Positions 8,128-16,791 of a stretch of DNA of 57,605 nucleotides are shown piece after piece. The notes beneath the pieces were generated by a model, which was not told the origin of the DNA, did not search any database, and saw nothing but the letters and a program-made list of their open reading frames with translations. This DNA comes from Clostridia bacterium (lineage in GTDB: Bacteria; Bacillota; Clostridia; Oscillospirales; CAG-272): positions 1-57,605 of the forward strand of contig JAGATW010000035.1 of the NCBI GenBank assembly GCA_017621085.1, read 5' to 3'. Within the stretch, counting starts at the first letter, position 1. The number at the start of each line of letters is the position of its first letter. The position numbers and the translations under genes are program-made.

Positions 8128-9898
8128 TATTTTGTTCCTCGCCCGGTTCAAATTGACTATTGTATAAATTATAGTAGAAGCCCTTCTTTTCAAGAAGCTC
8201 CTTGTGGCTTCCCTGTTCAATAATATTACCCTTGTTCATAACAAGAATAACATCTGCCTCTTTTATTGTGGAAAGCCTGTGTGCAACTATAAAAGATGTT
8301 CTGCCTGCCATAAGTAAAGCAAAGGCATCTTGAATTTTAATTTCAGTTCTTGTATCAATAGATGAGGTCGCCTCATCAAGAATAAGCATAGGTGGAATAG
8401 ATAGCATAATCCTTGAAATGCAAAGTAATTGCTTTTGTCCCTGTGAAAGTCCACCTAATTCCTCGGAAATAACAGTATCATAGCCGTTTGGTAGCCTTTT
8501 AATAAAGCTATGTGCATGTGCAGCCTTAGCTGCCGCTATTACCTCATCTAAGGTAGCCTTTGGCTTACCAAGAGAAATATTTTCTCTTACAGTACCGCTT
8601 TTAATCCAAGTGTCCTGTAATACCATTCCGTAATTTTTGCGTAAGGAATGTCTTGTAATATTACGAATATCGGTTCCATCAACGGAAATAGAGCCACTAT
8701 TCACATCATAAAATCTCATAAGAAGGTTAATTAGTGTAGTTTTTCCACAACCGGTAGGACCAACAATAGCTATTCTTTGTCCTTGTTCAACCCTTAAGGT
8801 TAGGTTTTTAATAAGCTCCTTGTCAGGAGAATATGAAAACTTAACATCACAAAGCTCAATGCTACCACGTGCATTTTCAAGAATTAAAGCATCATCGTTA
8901 TCCGGAATTTGAGGTTCTTCATCAATTAACTCAAAAACTCTTGCAGCAGAGGCTAAGGAGCTTTGCAATTCGGTTACAACACCGGAAATTTCGTTAAATG
9001 GCTTTGCATATTGGTTTGCATAGCTCAAAAAACAGGAAAGGGCACCAACAGTAATAGCTGTGCCAAAATTGCCCATTACCACTAAAGCACCAACTAATGC
9101 AACACCTGCATAAACAAGCGCATTAACAAATCTTGTAGTCGGATTTACTAAGGAAGAGAAGAATATAGCCTTAATAGATGCCTTCTTCAGCTTCTCGTTT
9201 GATAAATCAAACTCCTCAAGTGTCTCATCCTCATGTGAAAACGCCTTTACAACCTTTAAGTTTCCAATGCTTTCACCGATAATAGAGGTTTGATGGGCTC
9301 TTGCCTCGCTTTGCACCTTGAAAAGAGAATAGGTTCTCTTTGAAATAAAGCTGGCAACAAGTAAGGAAAGCGGAGTTAATGCTACCACAACAAGAGTAAT
9401 TATAGGACTTAAGGTTAACATAAAAATAAGAGTACCCACAATGGTGGTAATACCGGTAAATAGCTGTGTAAAGCCCATTAAAAGGCCATCAGCTAATTGG
9501 TCAACATCGGTAATAATTCTACTTACCACATCACCATATTGATGGGAGTCAATATACTTAAGAGGAAGACTCTCAATTTTATCAAATGCCTCGTTTCTTA
9601 CATCTCTTGTAATCAAAAATGTAATCTTGTTATTAATTGTGTTCATTACCCACTGCAATAAAGCAATAATAACAGAAATTATACCAACATTTAAAAGAAG
9701 TGTTCCGATTTTATCAAGCTGAACAAAGCCCTTGCCTACAATAAGGTCAATTGCATCACCGATTACAATAGGAATATAAAGGGTTAATCCAACAGTTACA
9801 ACAGCTAATAAAATTGAAATAATAAGTAAAAATGAGTATTTTTTAATATACTTCAAAACTCTTTTTATAGAGGAAGTCTTAGCCTTGTTCGTTTTCAT
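8114..9898 (-). CDS. ABC exporter half-transporter, catalytically complete subunit
   Basis: 594 residues: six transmembrane helices (about 20-310) followed by a nucleotide-binding domain. Walker A GPTGCGKTT at 380-388, signature LSQGQ at 484-488 (non-canonical), Walker B MLILDE with catalytic E509, H-loop H540. Its partner, encoded just upstream, has a defective Walker B and H-loop but a perfect LSGGQ. This is the pattern of heterodimeric type IV exporters such as TM287/288, BmrCD and EfrCD, in which one ATP site is degenerate: this subunit supplies the active Walker site and the altered signature. Such pumps usually export drugs, lipids or peptides; the substrate is unknown. It overlaps its partner by four bases and pyk by 14. 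Confidence 0.93.
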   Translation of the reverse strand: MKTNKAKTSSIKRVLKYIKKYSFLLIISILLAVVTVGLTLYIPIVIGDAIDLIVGKGFVQLDKIGTLLLNVGIISVIIALLQWVMNTINNKITFLITRDVRNEAFDKIESLPLKYIDSHQYGDVVSRIITDVDQLADGLLMGFTQLFTGITTIVGTLIFMLTLSPIITLVVVALTPLSLLVASFISKRTYSLFKVQSEARAHQTSIIGESIGNLKVVKAFSHEDETLEEFDLSNEKLKKASIKAIFFSSLVNPTTRFVNALVYAGVALVGALVVMGNFGTAITVGALSCFLSYANQYAKPFNEISGVVTELQSSLASAARVFELIDEEPQIPDNDDALILENARGSIELCDVKFSYSPDKELIKNLTLRVEQGQRIAIVGPTGCGKTTLINLLMRFYDVNSGSISVDGTDIRNITRHSLRKNYGMVLQDTWIKSGTVRENISLGKPKATLDEVIAAAKAAHAHSFIKRLPNGYDTVISEELGGLSQGQKQLLCISRIMLSIPPMLILDEATSSIDTRTEIKIQDAFALLMAGRTSFIVAHRLSTIKEADVILVMNKGNIIEQGSHKELLEKKGFYYNLYNSQFEPGEEQNNEKN

Positions 9899-11616
9899 TG
9901 AACCTCCTCCTTAAATTGAGAGTTATATATTTCAGAGTAAATAACACAGCTGTTTAAAAGCTCGTTATGCTTACCCATACCAACGATTTTTCCGTCATCC
10001 AAAACAATAATCTTATCACAGCCCATAATAGATGCAGTTCTTTGCGAAACTATAAAGGTTGTTGGGTTAAAATCAATTGTTGCAATTGCATGTCTTAATC
10101 TTGCATCGGTTGCGTAGTCCAAAGCACTTGAAGAGTCATCAAGAATAAGTATTTTAGGCTTCTTAACTAAAGCACGTGCAATAGTTAAGCGCTGTCTTTG
10201 ACCACCGGAAAGATTTTTACCGCCCTCCTCAATTACATAGTCAAGCCCGTTTTCGCACTTATCTAAAACATCCTTAGCCTGTGCTAAATCAATAGCCCTT
10301 AATATGTCCTCATCACTTGCGTCCTTGTTGCCCCACTTAAGATTATCTCTTATAGTCCCCTTAAATAGGACAGCTTTTTGAGGAACAATTCCTATGCTTT
10401 CTCGTAAGTACTCAGTGTCATATTCCTTAACATCAAAGCCATCAACTAAAACCTGACCCTTTTCTGTGTCGTAAAATCTACCAATTAAGTTAATAAGCGA
10501 GCTTTTTCCTGAGCCGGTTCCACCAATAATACCAATGCTTTCACCTTGCTTTGCAGTAAAGGAAATACCCTCAAGAGTATATTCAGGGCTAAGGCTATAT
10601 CTCAAATAAGCATCCTTAAATTCAACACTTAATTCGTCAGCCTTGCCATTCTTAACAGTACCATTTTCCTGTGTTGACTTAGTGTCAAGAACGGACTGTA
10701 TTCTATTAGCGCAAGCAATAGCCTTAGTCATTGTAACTATTAGGTTAGCAAGCTTAATCAGCTCAATCAAAATTTGAGACATATAGTTGTAAAGTGCAAT
10801 TACCTGACCCTGTGTTAAATCTCCTGTGTCAACACGAATAGCACCTCTCCAAATCAAAATAGCTATGGAAATATTTACAATTGCATATGTTGCAGGGTTC
10901 ATAACCGCTGAAATTTTGCCAACAAAGGATTGCGCCTTGCTTAATTCCTCAGTTTCGCTATGAAATCTTTTCTTTTCACTTTCCTCAAGACCAAAGGCAC
11001 GAATAACACGCACACCGGTTAAATTCTCACGTGTAGAGTGTAACACCTTATCAAGCTTTCCCTGTACTTTCTTATACAAAGGAATAGTTGAAAGAATGAT
11101 GCCGAAAACTACAATGCAAAGAAACGGTATGGTTACAACAAAAACAAGGGAAGCCTTAACATCAACAATGAATGCCATAATCATAGCGCCAAAAACAATA
11201 ACAGGTGAGCGCATAAATAGTCTTAATGTAAGGTTAACACCGGACTGTACTTGGTTTACATCGCTTGTCATTCTTGTAATAAGGGTGGATGTGCCAAGGG
11301 TGTCAATTTCCGTATATGAAAGAGAAGAAATATGCTTAAATAAGCTATGCTTCATAGATGTTGCAAAGCCAACGGCACAGGAGGCTGAAAAATATTGAGC
11401 AAAAAGCGTACAGGTAAGCCCGATAGCACCAAGAAGTGCCATAATTACACAACATTTTACAATATAAGCTGTATCTTTATTTGCAATACCTATATCAATA
11501 ATGCTTGCAACTACTAAAGGTATAAAAAGCTCAAAGCAGGCTTCAAGCATTTTAAAAAGTGGAGCCAAAACACATTGCTTTTTGTATCCACGAAAATGAA
11601 TAAGTAGCTTTTTCAT
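9895..11616 (-). CDS. ABC exporter half-transporter, degenerate-site subunit
   Basis: 573 residues: transmembrane domain (about 10-300) plus a nucleotide-binding domain. Walker A GGTGSGKSS at 365-373 and signature LSGGQ at 469-473 are canonical, but Walker B reads ILILDD with D494 where the catalytic glutamate should be, and the H-loop histidine is Q525. Both changes mark the non-hydrolysing site of a heterodimeric exporter. The start is the ATG at 11616, five bases after AAGGAGG; a TTG five codons upstream would place that ribosome site inside the gene and is rejected. First gene of the operon exporter-exporter-pyk. Substrate unknown; no peptide or bacteriocin gene lies nearby to suggest one. 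Confidence 0.93.
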   Translation of the reverse strand: MKKLLIHFRGYKKQCVLAPLFKMLEACFELFIPLVVASIIDIGIANKDTAYIVKCCVIMALLGAIGLTCTLFAQYFSASCAVGFATSMKHSLFKHISSLSYTEIDTLGTSTLITRMTSDVNQVQSGVNLTLRLFMRSPVIVFGAMIMAFIVDVKASLVFVVTIPFLCIVVFGIILSTIPLYKKVQGKLDKVLHSTRENLTGVRVIRAFGLEESEKKRFHSETEELSKAQSFVGKISAVMNPATYAIVNISIAILIWRGAIRVDTGDLTQGQVIALYNYMSQILIELIKLANLIVTMTKAIACANRIQSVLDTKSTQENGTVKNGKADELSVEFKDAYLRYSLSPEYTLEGISFTAKQGESIGIIGGTGSGKSSLINLIGRFYDTEKGQVLVDGFDVKEYDTEYLRESIGIVPQKAVLFKGTIRDNLKWGNKDASDEDILRAIDLAQAKDVLDKCENGLDYVIEEGGKNLSGGQRQRLTIARALVKKPKILILDDSSSALDYATDARLRHAIATIDFNPTTFIVSQRTASIMGCDKIIVLDDGKIVGMGKHNELLNSCVIYSEIYNSQFKEEVQ

Positions 11617-11656
11617 AATATCCTCCTTCAAATATTCCCAAATTACACTATTTTAC

Positions 11657-11685
11657 AGTATATCACAAGTTCTTTAATAATACAA
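11657..11685 (-). promoter_or_regulatory. Promoter of the ABC exporter-pyk operon
   Basis: On the minus strand TTGTAT (11680-11685), 17-base spacer, TATACT (11657-11662). Confidence 0.65.
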
Positions 11686-11694
11686 TAATATTTT

Positions 11695-11723
11695 AAAAAA
11701 ATAGGGGCTGTTTTTACAGCCCC
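11695..11723 (-). terminator. Terminator of the ribonuclease J gene
   Basis: Seven-base GC-rich stem GGGGCTG / CAGCCCC (11704-11710 with 11717-11723), followed on the minus strand by ATTTTTTT. Confidence 0.85.
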
Positions 11724-11728
11724 AAAAT

Positions 11729-13585
11729 TCAAATATTTAGTAAAATCGGTAAAATAACAGGCTTGCGCTTTGTTTTTGCAAAAATGTATTTGGTAATAGC
11801 ATTTTTCATAAGCGTCTTTAACTCTGTCCATTCCTTAACACCCTCATCAAGAGCATCAATTAAAACTCTTGTAGCAATGTCCTTAGTGCTTGTCATTAGC
11901 TCCTCGCTTTCACGCACATAAACAAAGCCACGGGAAATAATTTCAGGACCGGACATAAGAATACCTTCCTCAAGGCTTATAGTGGCAACAGCAATAATAA
12001 GACCGTTTTCTGCAAGATTTTTTCTGTCACGAAGAACAATGTTACCTACATCGCCGATTCCACTACCGTCAATTAATACCTTGCCGGCTTGAACAGTACC
12101 ACTGAATTTTGCACCCTCGTCGCTAATTTCAATAACCTTACCAATATCGGAAACAAAAATCCTATCGGGACTCATTCCCATACCCTCAGCCAATTCCTTG
12201 TGCTGTATCAAATGCCTAAATTCACCGTGTATAGGCATAAAATACTTAGGCTTAGTAAGAGCATGCATTAGCTTTAGCTCCTCTTGACAGGCGTGACCTG
12301 AAACGTGTACCTCAACACTTGAATCGTGGTAAACATTAACTCCACGCTTATACATTTCATTAACTATTTTTCCAACAAGTGGCTCATTGCCGGGAATTGC
12401 ACTTGAGGAAAGAACAACCAAGTCCTTATCGGTTAATACAACCTTGTCGTGGTCGGAAAATGCCATTCGGTAAAGTGCAGACATAGGCTCTCCCTGGCTT
12501 CCTGTTGTTACAATAGTGATTTTTTCGGGTGGATATTTCTTAATATCATCAATGTCAATTAAAGCACCATCCGGTACATTCATATATCCAAGCTTAACAG
12601 CTGCATTTACTACGTTAATCATACTTCTTCCGGTTACAGCAACACGTCTTTGGTGATTAACGCTTGCGTCTATAATTTGCTGTACTCTGTGTACATTAGA
12701 CGCAAAGGTTGCAATAATAATTCTTTTATCTGTGTAAGAATCAAGTATCTTTTCAAGTGAAAAGCCTACCTTTCTTTCAGATGGGGTATGACCGGGACGC
12801 TCAACGTTAGTTGACTCGCATAGGAGCATTGTAATGCCCTCGTTACCAAGCTGACCTAAACGCACAATGTCCATCATTTCACCATCAATAGGCGTTACGT
12901 CAAGCTTAAAGTCACCGGTGTGTAAAATAATGCCCTGTGGGGTTGAAATTGCAAGGGCGCACGCATCGGCAATTGAGTGGTTAACTCTTATAAATTCAAC
13001 CTTAAAGCAACCTGCACTTACCTTATCCCCGGCGCTAACGGTATTAAGCTTAGCGCTTTGTAAAATCTTATGCTCAATTAGCTTGTTTTCAAGGATACCA
13101 AGTGAAAGCTTAGTGCCATATACAGGCACATTCATAAGCTTTAAAAAGTATGGTAATGACCCTATATGGTCCTCGTGACCGTGAGTAATAAATACACCAC
13201 GTATTTTTTCAACATTATTGATAAGATATGTTAAATCCGGTATTACAAGGTCAATACCTAACATATCATCATCAGGAAATCCAATACCACAGTCAACAAC
13301 GATAATATCATTTTCACATTCAATAACAGTTATGTTTTTCCCAATTTCGTTAAGTCCGCCTAAGGAGAAAACCTTAACCACGGGGTTAGGCTTTTTAGGT
13401 GTGCTTTTTCTTTTTTTATTAGTTCTTTTTGGAGCTTTTTTGCTCATTTGAGCATTTGCACCGTTTTGTGCCTTGCCCTTTGTTAAATTGTTTTTTTCTG
13501 CCATATTGCTTTTTTTATTTGTAGCTCTTGGCTTTTTCCAATTTGTTTTCTTTTTTGTCTTTTTTGTTTCTGTTTTTTCAGCCAT
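11729..13585 (-). CDS. rnj: Ribonuclease J
   Basis: 618 residues. A lysine- and asparagine-rich tail of about 68 residues, probably disordered, precedes a normal RNase J (VFSLGGLNEIGKN onward). The metallo-beta-lactamase metal site HGHEDH is at 135-140, with the beta-CASP motifs and the C-terminal domain following. RNase J has 5'-3' exonuclease and endonuclease activity in mRNA turnover and rRNA maturation. The basic extension, with three or more repeats of the KKxxxK kind, is unusual in length and may bind RNA or the ribosome; that is inference. The start follows GAAAGGAATATT. The gene has its own promoter, a structured leader of about 135 bases and its own terminator. Confidence 0.95.
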   Translation of the reverse strand: MAEKTETKKTKKKTNWKKPRATNKKSNMAEKNNLTKGKAQNGANAQMSKKAPKRTNKKRKSTPKKPNPVVKVFSLGGLNEIGKNITVIECENDIIVVDCGIGFPDDDMLGIDLVIPDLTYLINNVEKIRGVFITHGHEDHIGSLPYFLKLMNVPVYGTKLSLGILENKLIEHKILQSAKLNTVSAGDKVSAGCFKVEFIRVNHSIADACALAISTPQGIILHTGDFKLDVTPIDGEMMDIVRLGQLGNEGITMLLCESTNVERPGHTPSERKVGFSLEKILDSYTDKRIIIATFASNVHRVQQIIDASVNHQRRVAVTGRSMINVVNAAVKLGYMNVPDGALIDIDDIKKYPPEKITIVTTGSQGEPMSALYRMAFSDHDKVVLTDKDLVVLSSSAIPGNEPLVGKIVNEMYKRGVNVYHDSSVEVHVSGHACQEELKLMHALTKPKYFMPIHGEFRHLIQHKELAEGMGMSPDRIFVSDIGKVIEISDEGAKFSGTVQAGKVLIDGSGIGDVGNIVLRDRKNLAENGLIIAVATISLEEGILMSGPEIISRGFVYVRESEELMTSTKDIATRVLIDALDEGVKEWTELKTLMKNAITKYIFAKTKRKPVILPILLNI

Positions 13586-13625
13586 AATATTCCTTTCTTA
13601 ATAATTCAAAAGCATAACAAATAAA

Positions 13626-13697
13626 CCTCACCTAAGTGAAGCTATGATATGCTAAGACAGAGAATAGTGTGTATAAACGCCCCCACACTATCATATC
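13626..13697 (-). ncRNA. Structured 5' leader of the RNase J mRNA (candidate cis-regulatory RNA)
   Basis: Two helices can form in the leader. The larger pairs 13684-13697 (one continuous strand) with 13664-13671 plus 13646-13651: eight base pairs ATAGTGTG/CACACTAT, a 12-base one-sided bulge and six base pairs GATATG/CATATC. The second is a six-base-pair hairpin, CTTCAC-TTAG-GTGAGG in RNA sense (13626-13641). It does not match any riboswitch class I recognise. RNase E in E. coli regulates itself through its leader, so self-control by RNase J is a reasonable guess, not shown here. Confidence 0.45.
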
Positions 13698-13726
13698 TTG
13701 AAAAACAACGAATTAATGATAAAAGT

Positions 13727-13755
13727 ATTTTACCATATTTGAAAGGAATAGTCAA
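13727..13755 (-). promoter_or_regulatory. Promoter of the ribonuclease J gene
   Basis: Minus strand TTGACT (13750-13755), spacer 17, TAAAAT (13727-13732). The transcript would start near 13720. Confidence 0.85.
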
Positions 13756-13766
13756 GTAGTATAAGG

Positions 13767-14030
13767 CTAAATTAGTATAAGATGAATAATAAGCATAATA
13801 CCGCTACCGATTATTGTACCGACAAAAAAGGAAACAAGCTTGCCAATTTTACGCCTTCCTTTCTTTTTATTTCCATCATCCAGGCTATTTACAATTTTAG
13901 TAGCCTCGGATATAATATCGGCATTCTTCTTGTCCCTTGCATTAGGCTTTAATATAAAATAAGCCTCTTCAAAAAGGTCACTGCCTGTGTCCTTTAAAAA
14001 TACAATGTTTTTGTGACAGCCCTTAATCAT
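13767..14030 (-). CDS. Small membrane protein of unknown function
   Basis: 87 residues with a strong ribosome site (GGGGAGGAAAT before the ATG), so it is a real gene. Residues 1-30 contain CHKNIVFLKDTGSDLFEEAYFIL, a segment that recalls small clostridial proteins of unknown function. A KKKGRRKIGK cluster precedes one C-terminal transmembrane helix (about 66-86, containing GTIIGSGIM), so by the positive-inside rule the N-terminal part should stay in the cytoplasm. It lies upstream of the rnj promoter and diverges from abrB. No terminator is visible before rnj, so read-through is possible. Function not assigned. Confidence 0.75.
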   Translation of the reverse strand: MIKGCHKNIVFLKDTGSDLFEEAYFILKPNARDKKNADIISEATKIVNSLDDGNKKKGRRKIGKLVSFFVGTIIGSGIMLIIHLILI

Positions 14031-14153
14031 ATTTCCTCCCCGAAAAAGTAATATAGTAAATTTTTAACTGAATTATTCTCATTTATTCACAAATTATCCA
14101 TAAAATTTACCAAATATTTACTGTAAAATTTTGTAAATTCTGCAAATTTATTG

Positions 14154-14182
14154 TTGACAATAAATATCAAAAATGGTAAAAT
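14154..14182 (+). promoter_or_regulatory. Promoter of the abrB-GH95-dat operon
   Basis: TTGACA (14154-14159), spacer 17, TAAAAT (14177-14182). The upstream 14090-14150 is very AT-rich with repeated TTTAC/GTAAA segments, the kind of flexible DNA AbrB proteins bind, so autoregulation is plausible. Confidence 0.85.
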
Positions 14183-14217
14183 TAAATTGAAATAAAAACA
14201 AAAGAGAGGTAAAATTT

Positions 14218-14463
14218 ATGAAATCTACAGGAATTGTTAGAAAAGTGGACGACCTTGGCAGAATTGTATTACCAATGGAAATTCGTAATACCTTTGACAT
14301 TAATCCAAAGGACGCTATGGAAATATTTGTAGAGGACGATTGTATTATACTAAGAAAATATCAGCCTGCGTGCGTTTTCTGTGGGGAAACAAAGGATAAT
14401 GTAATATTTGGTGACAGACGCGTTTGTAAAGCTTGTATTGCAAAATTAAACGAAGCAAAATAA
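14218..14463 (+). CDS. abrB: AbrB-like transition-state regulator with a C-terminal zinc ribbon
   Basis: 81 residues. The N-terminal 50 are a swapped-hairpin AbrB DNA-binding domain, very close to Bacillus AbrB (KSTGIVRKVDDLGRIVLPME). The C-terminal part differs from Bacillus AbrB and has two CxxC pairs (CVFCG near 59 and CKAC near 72), suggesting a small zinc ribbon. AbrB proteins act as dimers or tetramers that repress stationary-phase genes during growth. It is the first gene of a run with GH95 and D-amino acid transaminase (13- and 14-base gaps), so it may control its own operon. The zinc ribbon is inferred from cysteine spacing only. Confidence 0.88.
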   Translation: MKSTGIVRKVDDLGRIVLPMEIRNTFDINPKDAMEIFVEDDCIILRKYQPACVFCGETKDNVIFGDRRVCKACIAKLNEAK

Positions 14464-14476
14464 GAGGTAAATATCA

Positions 14477-16777
14477 ATGGAGAAATTACTGAAATATAGT
14501 AAAGAGGCAAAGTATTTTGAGGAGGCATTGCCTCTTGGCAATGGTCAGCTTGGCGCTATGGTTTATGGCAGATGCTACGAGGAAAGAATCTCCTTAAATC
14601 ATGACACATTGTGGTCTGGTAAGCCACACGACAGTTATGTGGAAAATTCCTATGAGTCAAACGAAAAAGCTAAAAAGCTTTTAAAGGAAGGCAAAAGATA
14701 TGAGGCTCAAAGAGAAATTGAGGAAAACTTTACTGGCACTTGGTTAACCTCATATATGATGCTTGGCACATTGTATATTAAAAACCTTGGTATGGAAGAA
14801 AAGACACCAAGCTCTTATATTCGTACACTTGATATGGAAACAGGCATAGCAAACGTAAGCTATACAATTGATGAAGTTGAGTATAAAAAGGAGTATTTTG
14901 TTTCCTTCCCTCACAATTGTGTAATGGTAAAAATTACATCAAGCAAACCAACTGACTATGAGCTTTATGGTGATTGTGTAGGTAAAAGTCACGTAACAGC
15001 ATACAACAATAATCTTTACTATTCAGGTGAATGCCCAACTGAATTAGCACCGGAATACAGTAAAAGCGATAAGCCAATTGTGTATGATGGTGATGGCGTT
15101 AAGGTTACTGCTATTGCAAAGTTTAAAACTAATGGCTCCGTGGATGGTAGCCAAATGGAAAAGGTTACTATAAAGGATGCAACCGAGCTTATTGTATATT
15201 TTATTTGCGAAACAAGCTTTGTAGCATTTAATCAGCTACCAAACAAAAAGACCTTTGAGCCTTGCTATGAAAGAATGCAGGAGCTTTATAATTCCTCATA
15301 TGACGAAATCAAGGAAGCGCATATTAAGGATTTTTCATCACTGTTTAATAGAATCAGCACTGATTTTGGTGGTAAAAAGAGCGACCTTGACACTGATGAA
15401 AGATTAAAGGAGCAGGAAAAGGACGCAGGTATGTGTGAGCTTCTTTATAATTTTGGTAGATACTTAATTATCTCAGCCTCAAGAGAGGGCTCACGCGCAA
15501 CAAACCTGCAAGGCATTTGGAATGAAAGCTATTATGCACCTTGGTCATCTAACTACACCTTGAATATTAATGCAGAAATGAACTATTGGCCTGTGCTTAT
15601 GAGTGACCTTGTAAGCTGTAATTTACCAATAGTTGAGCAAACAAAAAATATTTGCGAAAACGGACGTGAAACTGCAAAAAGACTTTATAATGCAAAGGGA
15701 TTTGTAGCGCATCATAACAGTGATTTGTGGGCGCATACAACTCCGGTTGGTGCAAAGAGAGAAACGAGCTCACAATACGCATACTGGAATATGTCCGGTG
15801 GATGGCTATGCCGTCACTTGTATGAGCATTATGAGTACACCTTAGATAAGGAATTTTTAAAGAATACAGCTTACCCAATAATGAAGGAAAGTGCTGAATT
15901 TTTCTTATCCATTATGGAGGAGTGTGATGGAAAATGGATAGTAACTCCATCTACATCACCGGAAAACAGCTACATTCTTGATGGTAAAAATACCTTCCTT
16001 GCAAAATATGCTGTAATGTCACAATCTATTGTTGAGGATTTATTTAAAAATATTTCTAAGTCAGCAAAAATTCTTGGAATAGACGATGATTTCGTAAAGG
16101 AAATCAATGCTAAAAAGGATAATATAGGCATTTACAAAAAAGGAAGCGATGGTCAGCTCCTTGAATATGATGAGGATTTTGAGGAATTCGACATTTACCA
16201 CCGTCACGTTTCACATCTGTATGGCTTCTACCCTGCAGACCTTATAACAACAGAGAACAATCCTGAGGTTGCCCAAATGGTTAAGCGCTCCCTTGAAAGA
16301 AGAGGGGACGAGGGCACAGGCTGGAGCATGGGCTGGAAGGTGTGCCTATGGGCAAGACTAAAGGATGGAGACCACGCAATGAAGCTTGTTAAAAATCAGC
16401 TTCGCTTTATGCCTGCAAGACCGGACCCGACAATTGATATGTGGCACTCAGGTGGTACATACGCAAATATGTTCGATGCTCATCCACCATTCCAAATAGA
16501 TGGTAACTATGGTGTATGTGCAGGTATTGCTCAAATGTTTTTACAATGTGAGGATGGCAAAATTAAGATTTTACCGGCATTACCATCAGAAATGAAGAAT
16601 GGTAGCATTAAGGGCTTGCTTGCTAAGGGCAATATAAAGGTAGATATTGAATGGAAGGAAAATCAGCTATCTTACCTTAAATTAGTAACACCAATTAAGC
16701 AAACTGCTATAATAAATATAGACGGCGCCGACCACGCAGTGGAGCTTTGCGCAAATGAAGAATATATTTATGCTTAA
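14477..16777 (+). CDS. Glycoside hydrolase family 95 (alpha-L-fucosidase type), cytoplasmic
   Basis: 766 residues with the full GH95 plan: N-terminal beta domain, linker, (alpha/alpha)6 catalytic domain and C-terminal beta domain. By comparison with Bifidobacterium AfcA the catalytic residues are present: N363 and N365 in TLNIN, E496 in TSPEN (general acid) and D675 in FQIDGNYG. Members cleave terminal alpha-1,2-L-fucose by inversion, and some act on alpha-L-galactose, so the substrate is likely but not certain fucose. There is no signal peptide or anchor, so it would act on imported oligosaccharides, yet no sugar transporter or fucose pathway lies in the window. Placed between abrB and dat. 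Confidence 0.93.
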   Translation: MEKLLKYSKEAKYFEEALPLGNGQLGAMVYGRCYEERISLNHDTLWSGKPHDSYVENSYESNEKAKKLLKEGKRYEAQREIEENFTGTWLTSYMMLGTLYIKNLGMEEKTPSSYIRTLDMETGIANVSYTIDEVEYKKEYFVSFPHNCVMVKITSSKPTDYELYGDCVGKSHVTAYNNNLYYSGECPTELAPEYSKSDKPIVYDGDGVKVTAIAKFKTNGSVDGSQMEKVTIKDATELIVYFICETSFVAFNQLPNKKTFEPCYERMQELYNSSYDEIKEAHIKDFSSLFNRISTDFGGKKSDLDTDERLKEQEKDAGMCELLYNFGRYLIISASREGSRATNLQGIWNESYYAPWSSNYTLNINAEMNYWPVLMSDLVSCNLPIVEQTKNICENGRETAKRLYNAKGFVAHHNSDLWAHTTPVGAKRETSSQYAYWNMSGGWLCRHLYEHYEYTLDKEFLKNTAYPIMKESAEFFLSIMEECDGKWIVTPSTSPENSYILDGKNTFLAKYAVMSQSIVEDLFKNISKSAKILGIDDDFVKEINAKKDNIGIYKKGSDGQLLEYDEDFEEFDIYHRHVSHLYGFYPADLITTENNPEVAQMVKRSLERRGDEGTGWSMGWKVCLWARLKDGDHAMKLVKNQLRFMPARPDPTIDMWHSGGTYANMFDAHPPFQIDGNYGVCAGIAQMFLQCEDGKIKILPALPSEMKNGSIKGLLAKGNIKVDIEWKENQLSYLKLVTPIKQTAIINIDGADHAVELCANEEYIYA

Positions 16778-16791
16778 TTGGAGGAAATAGT

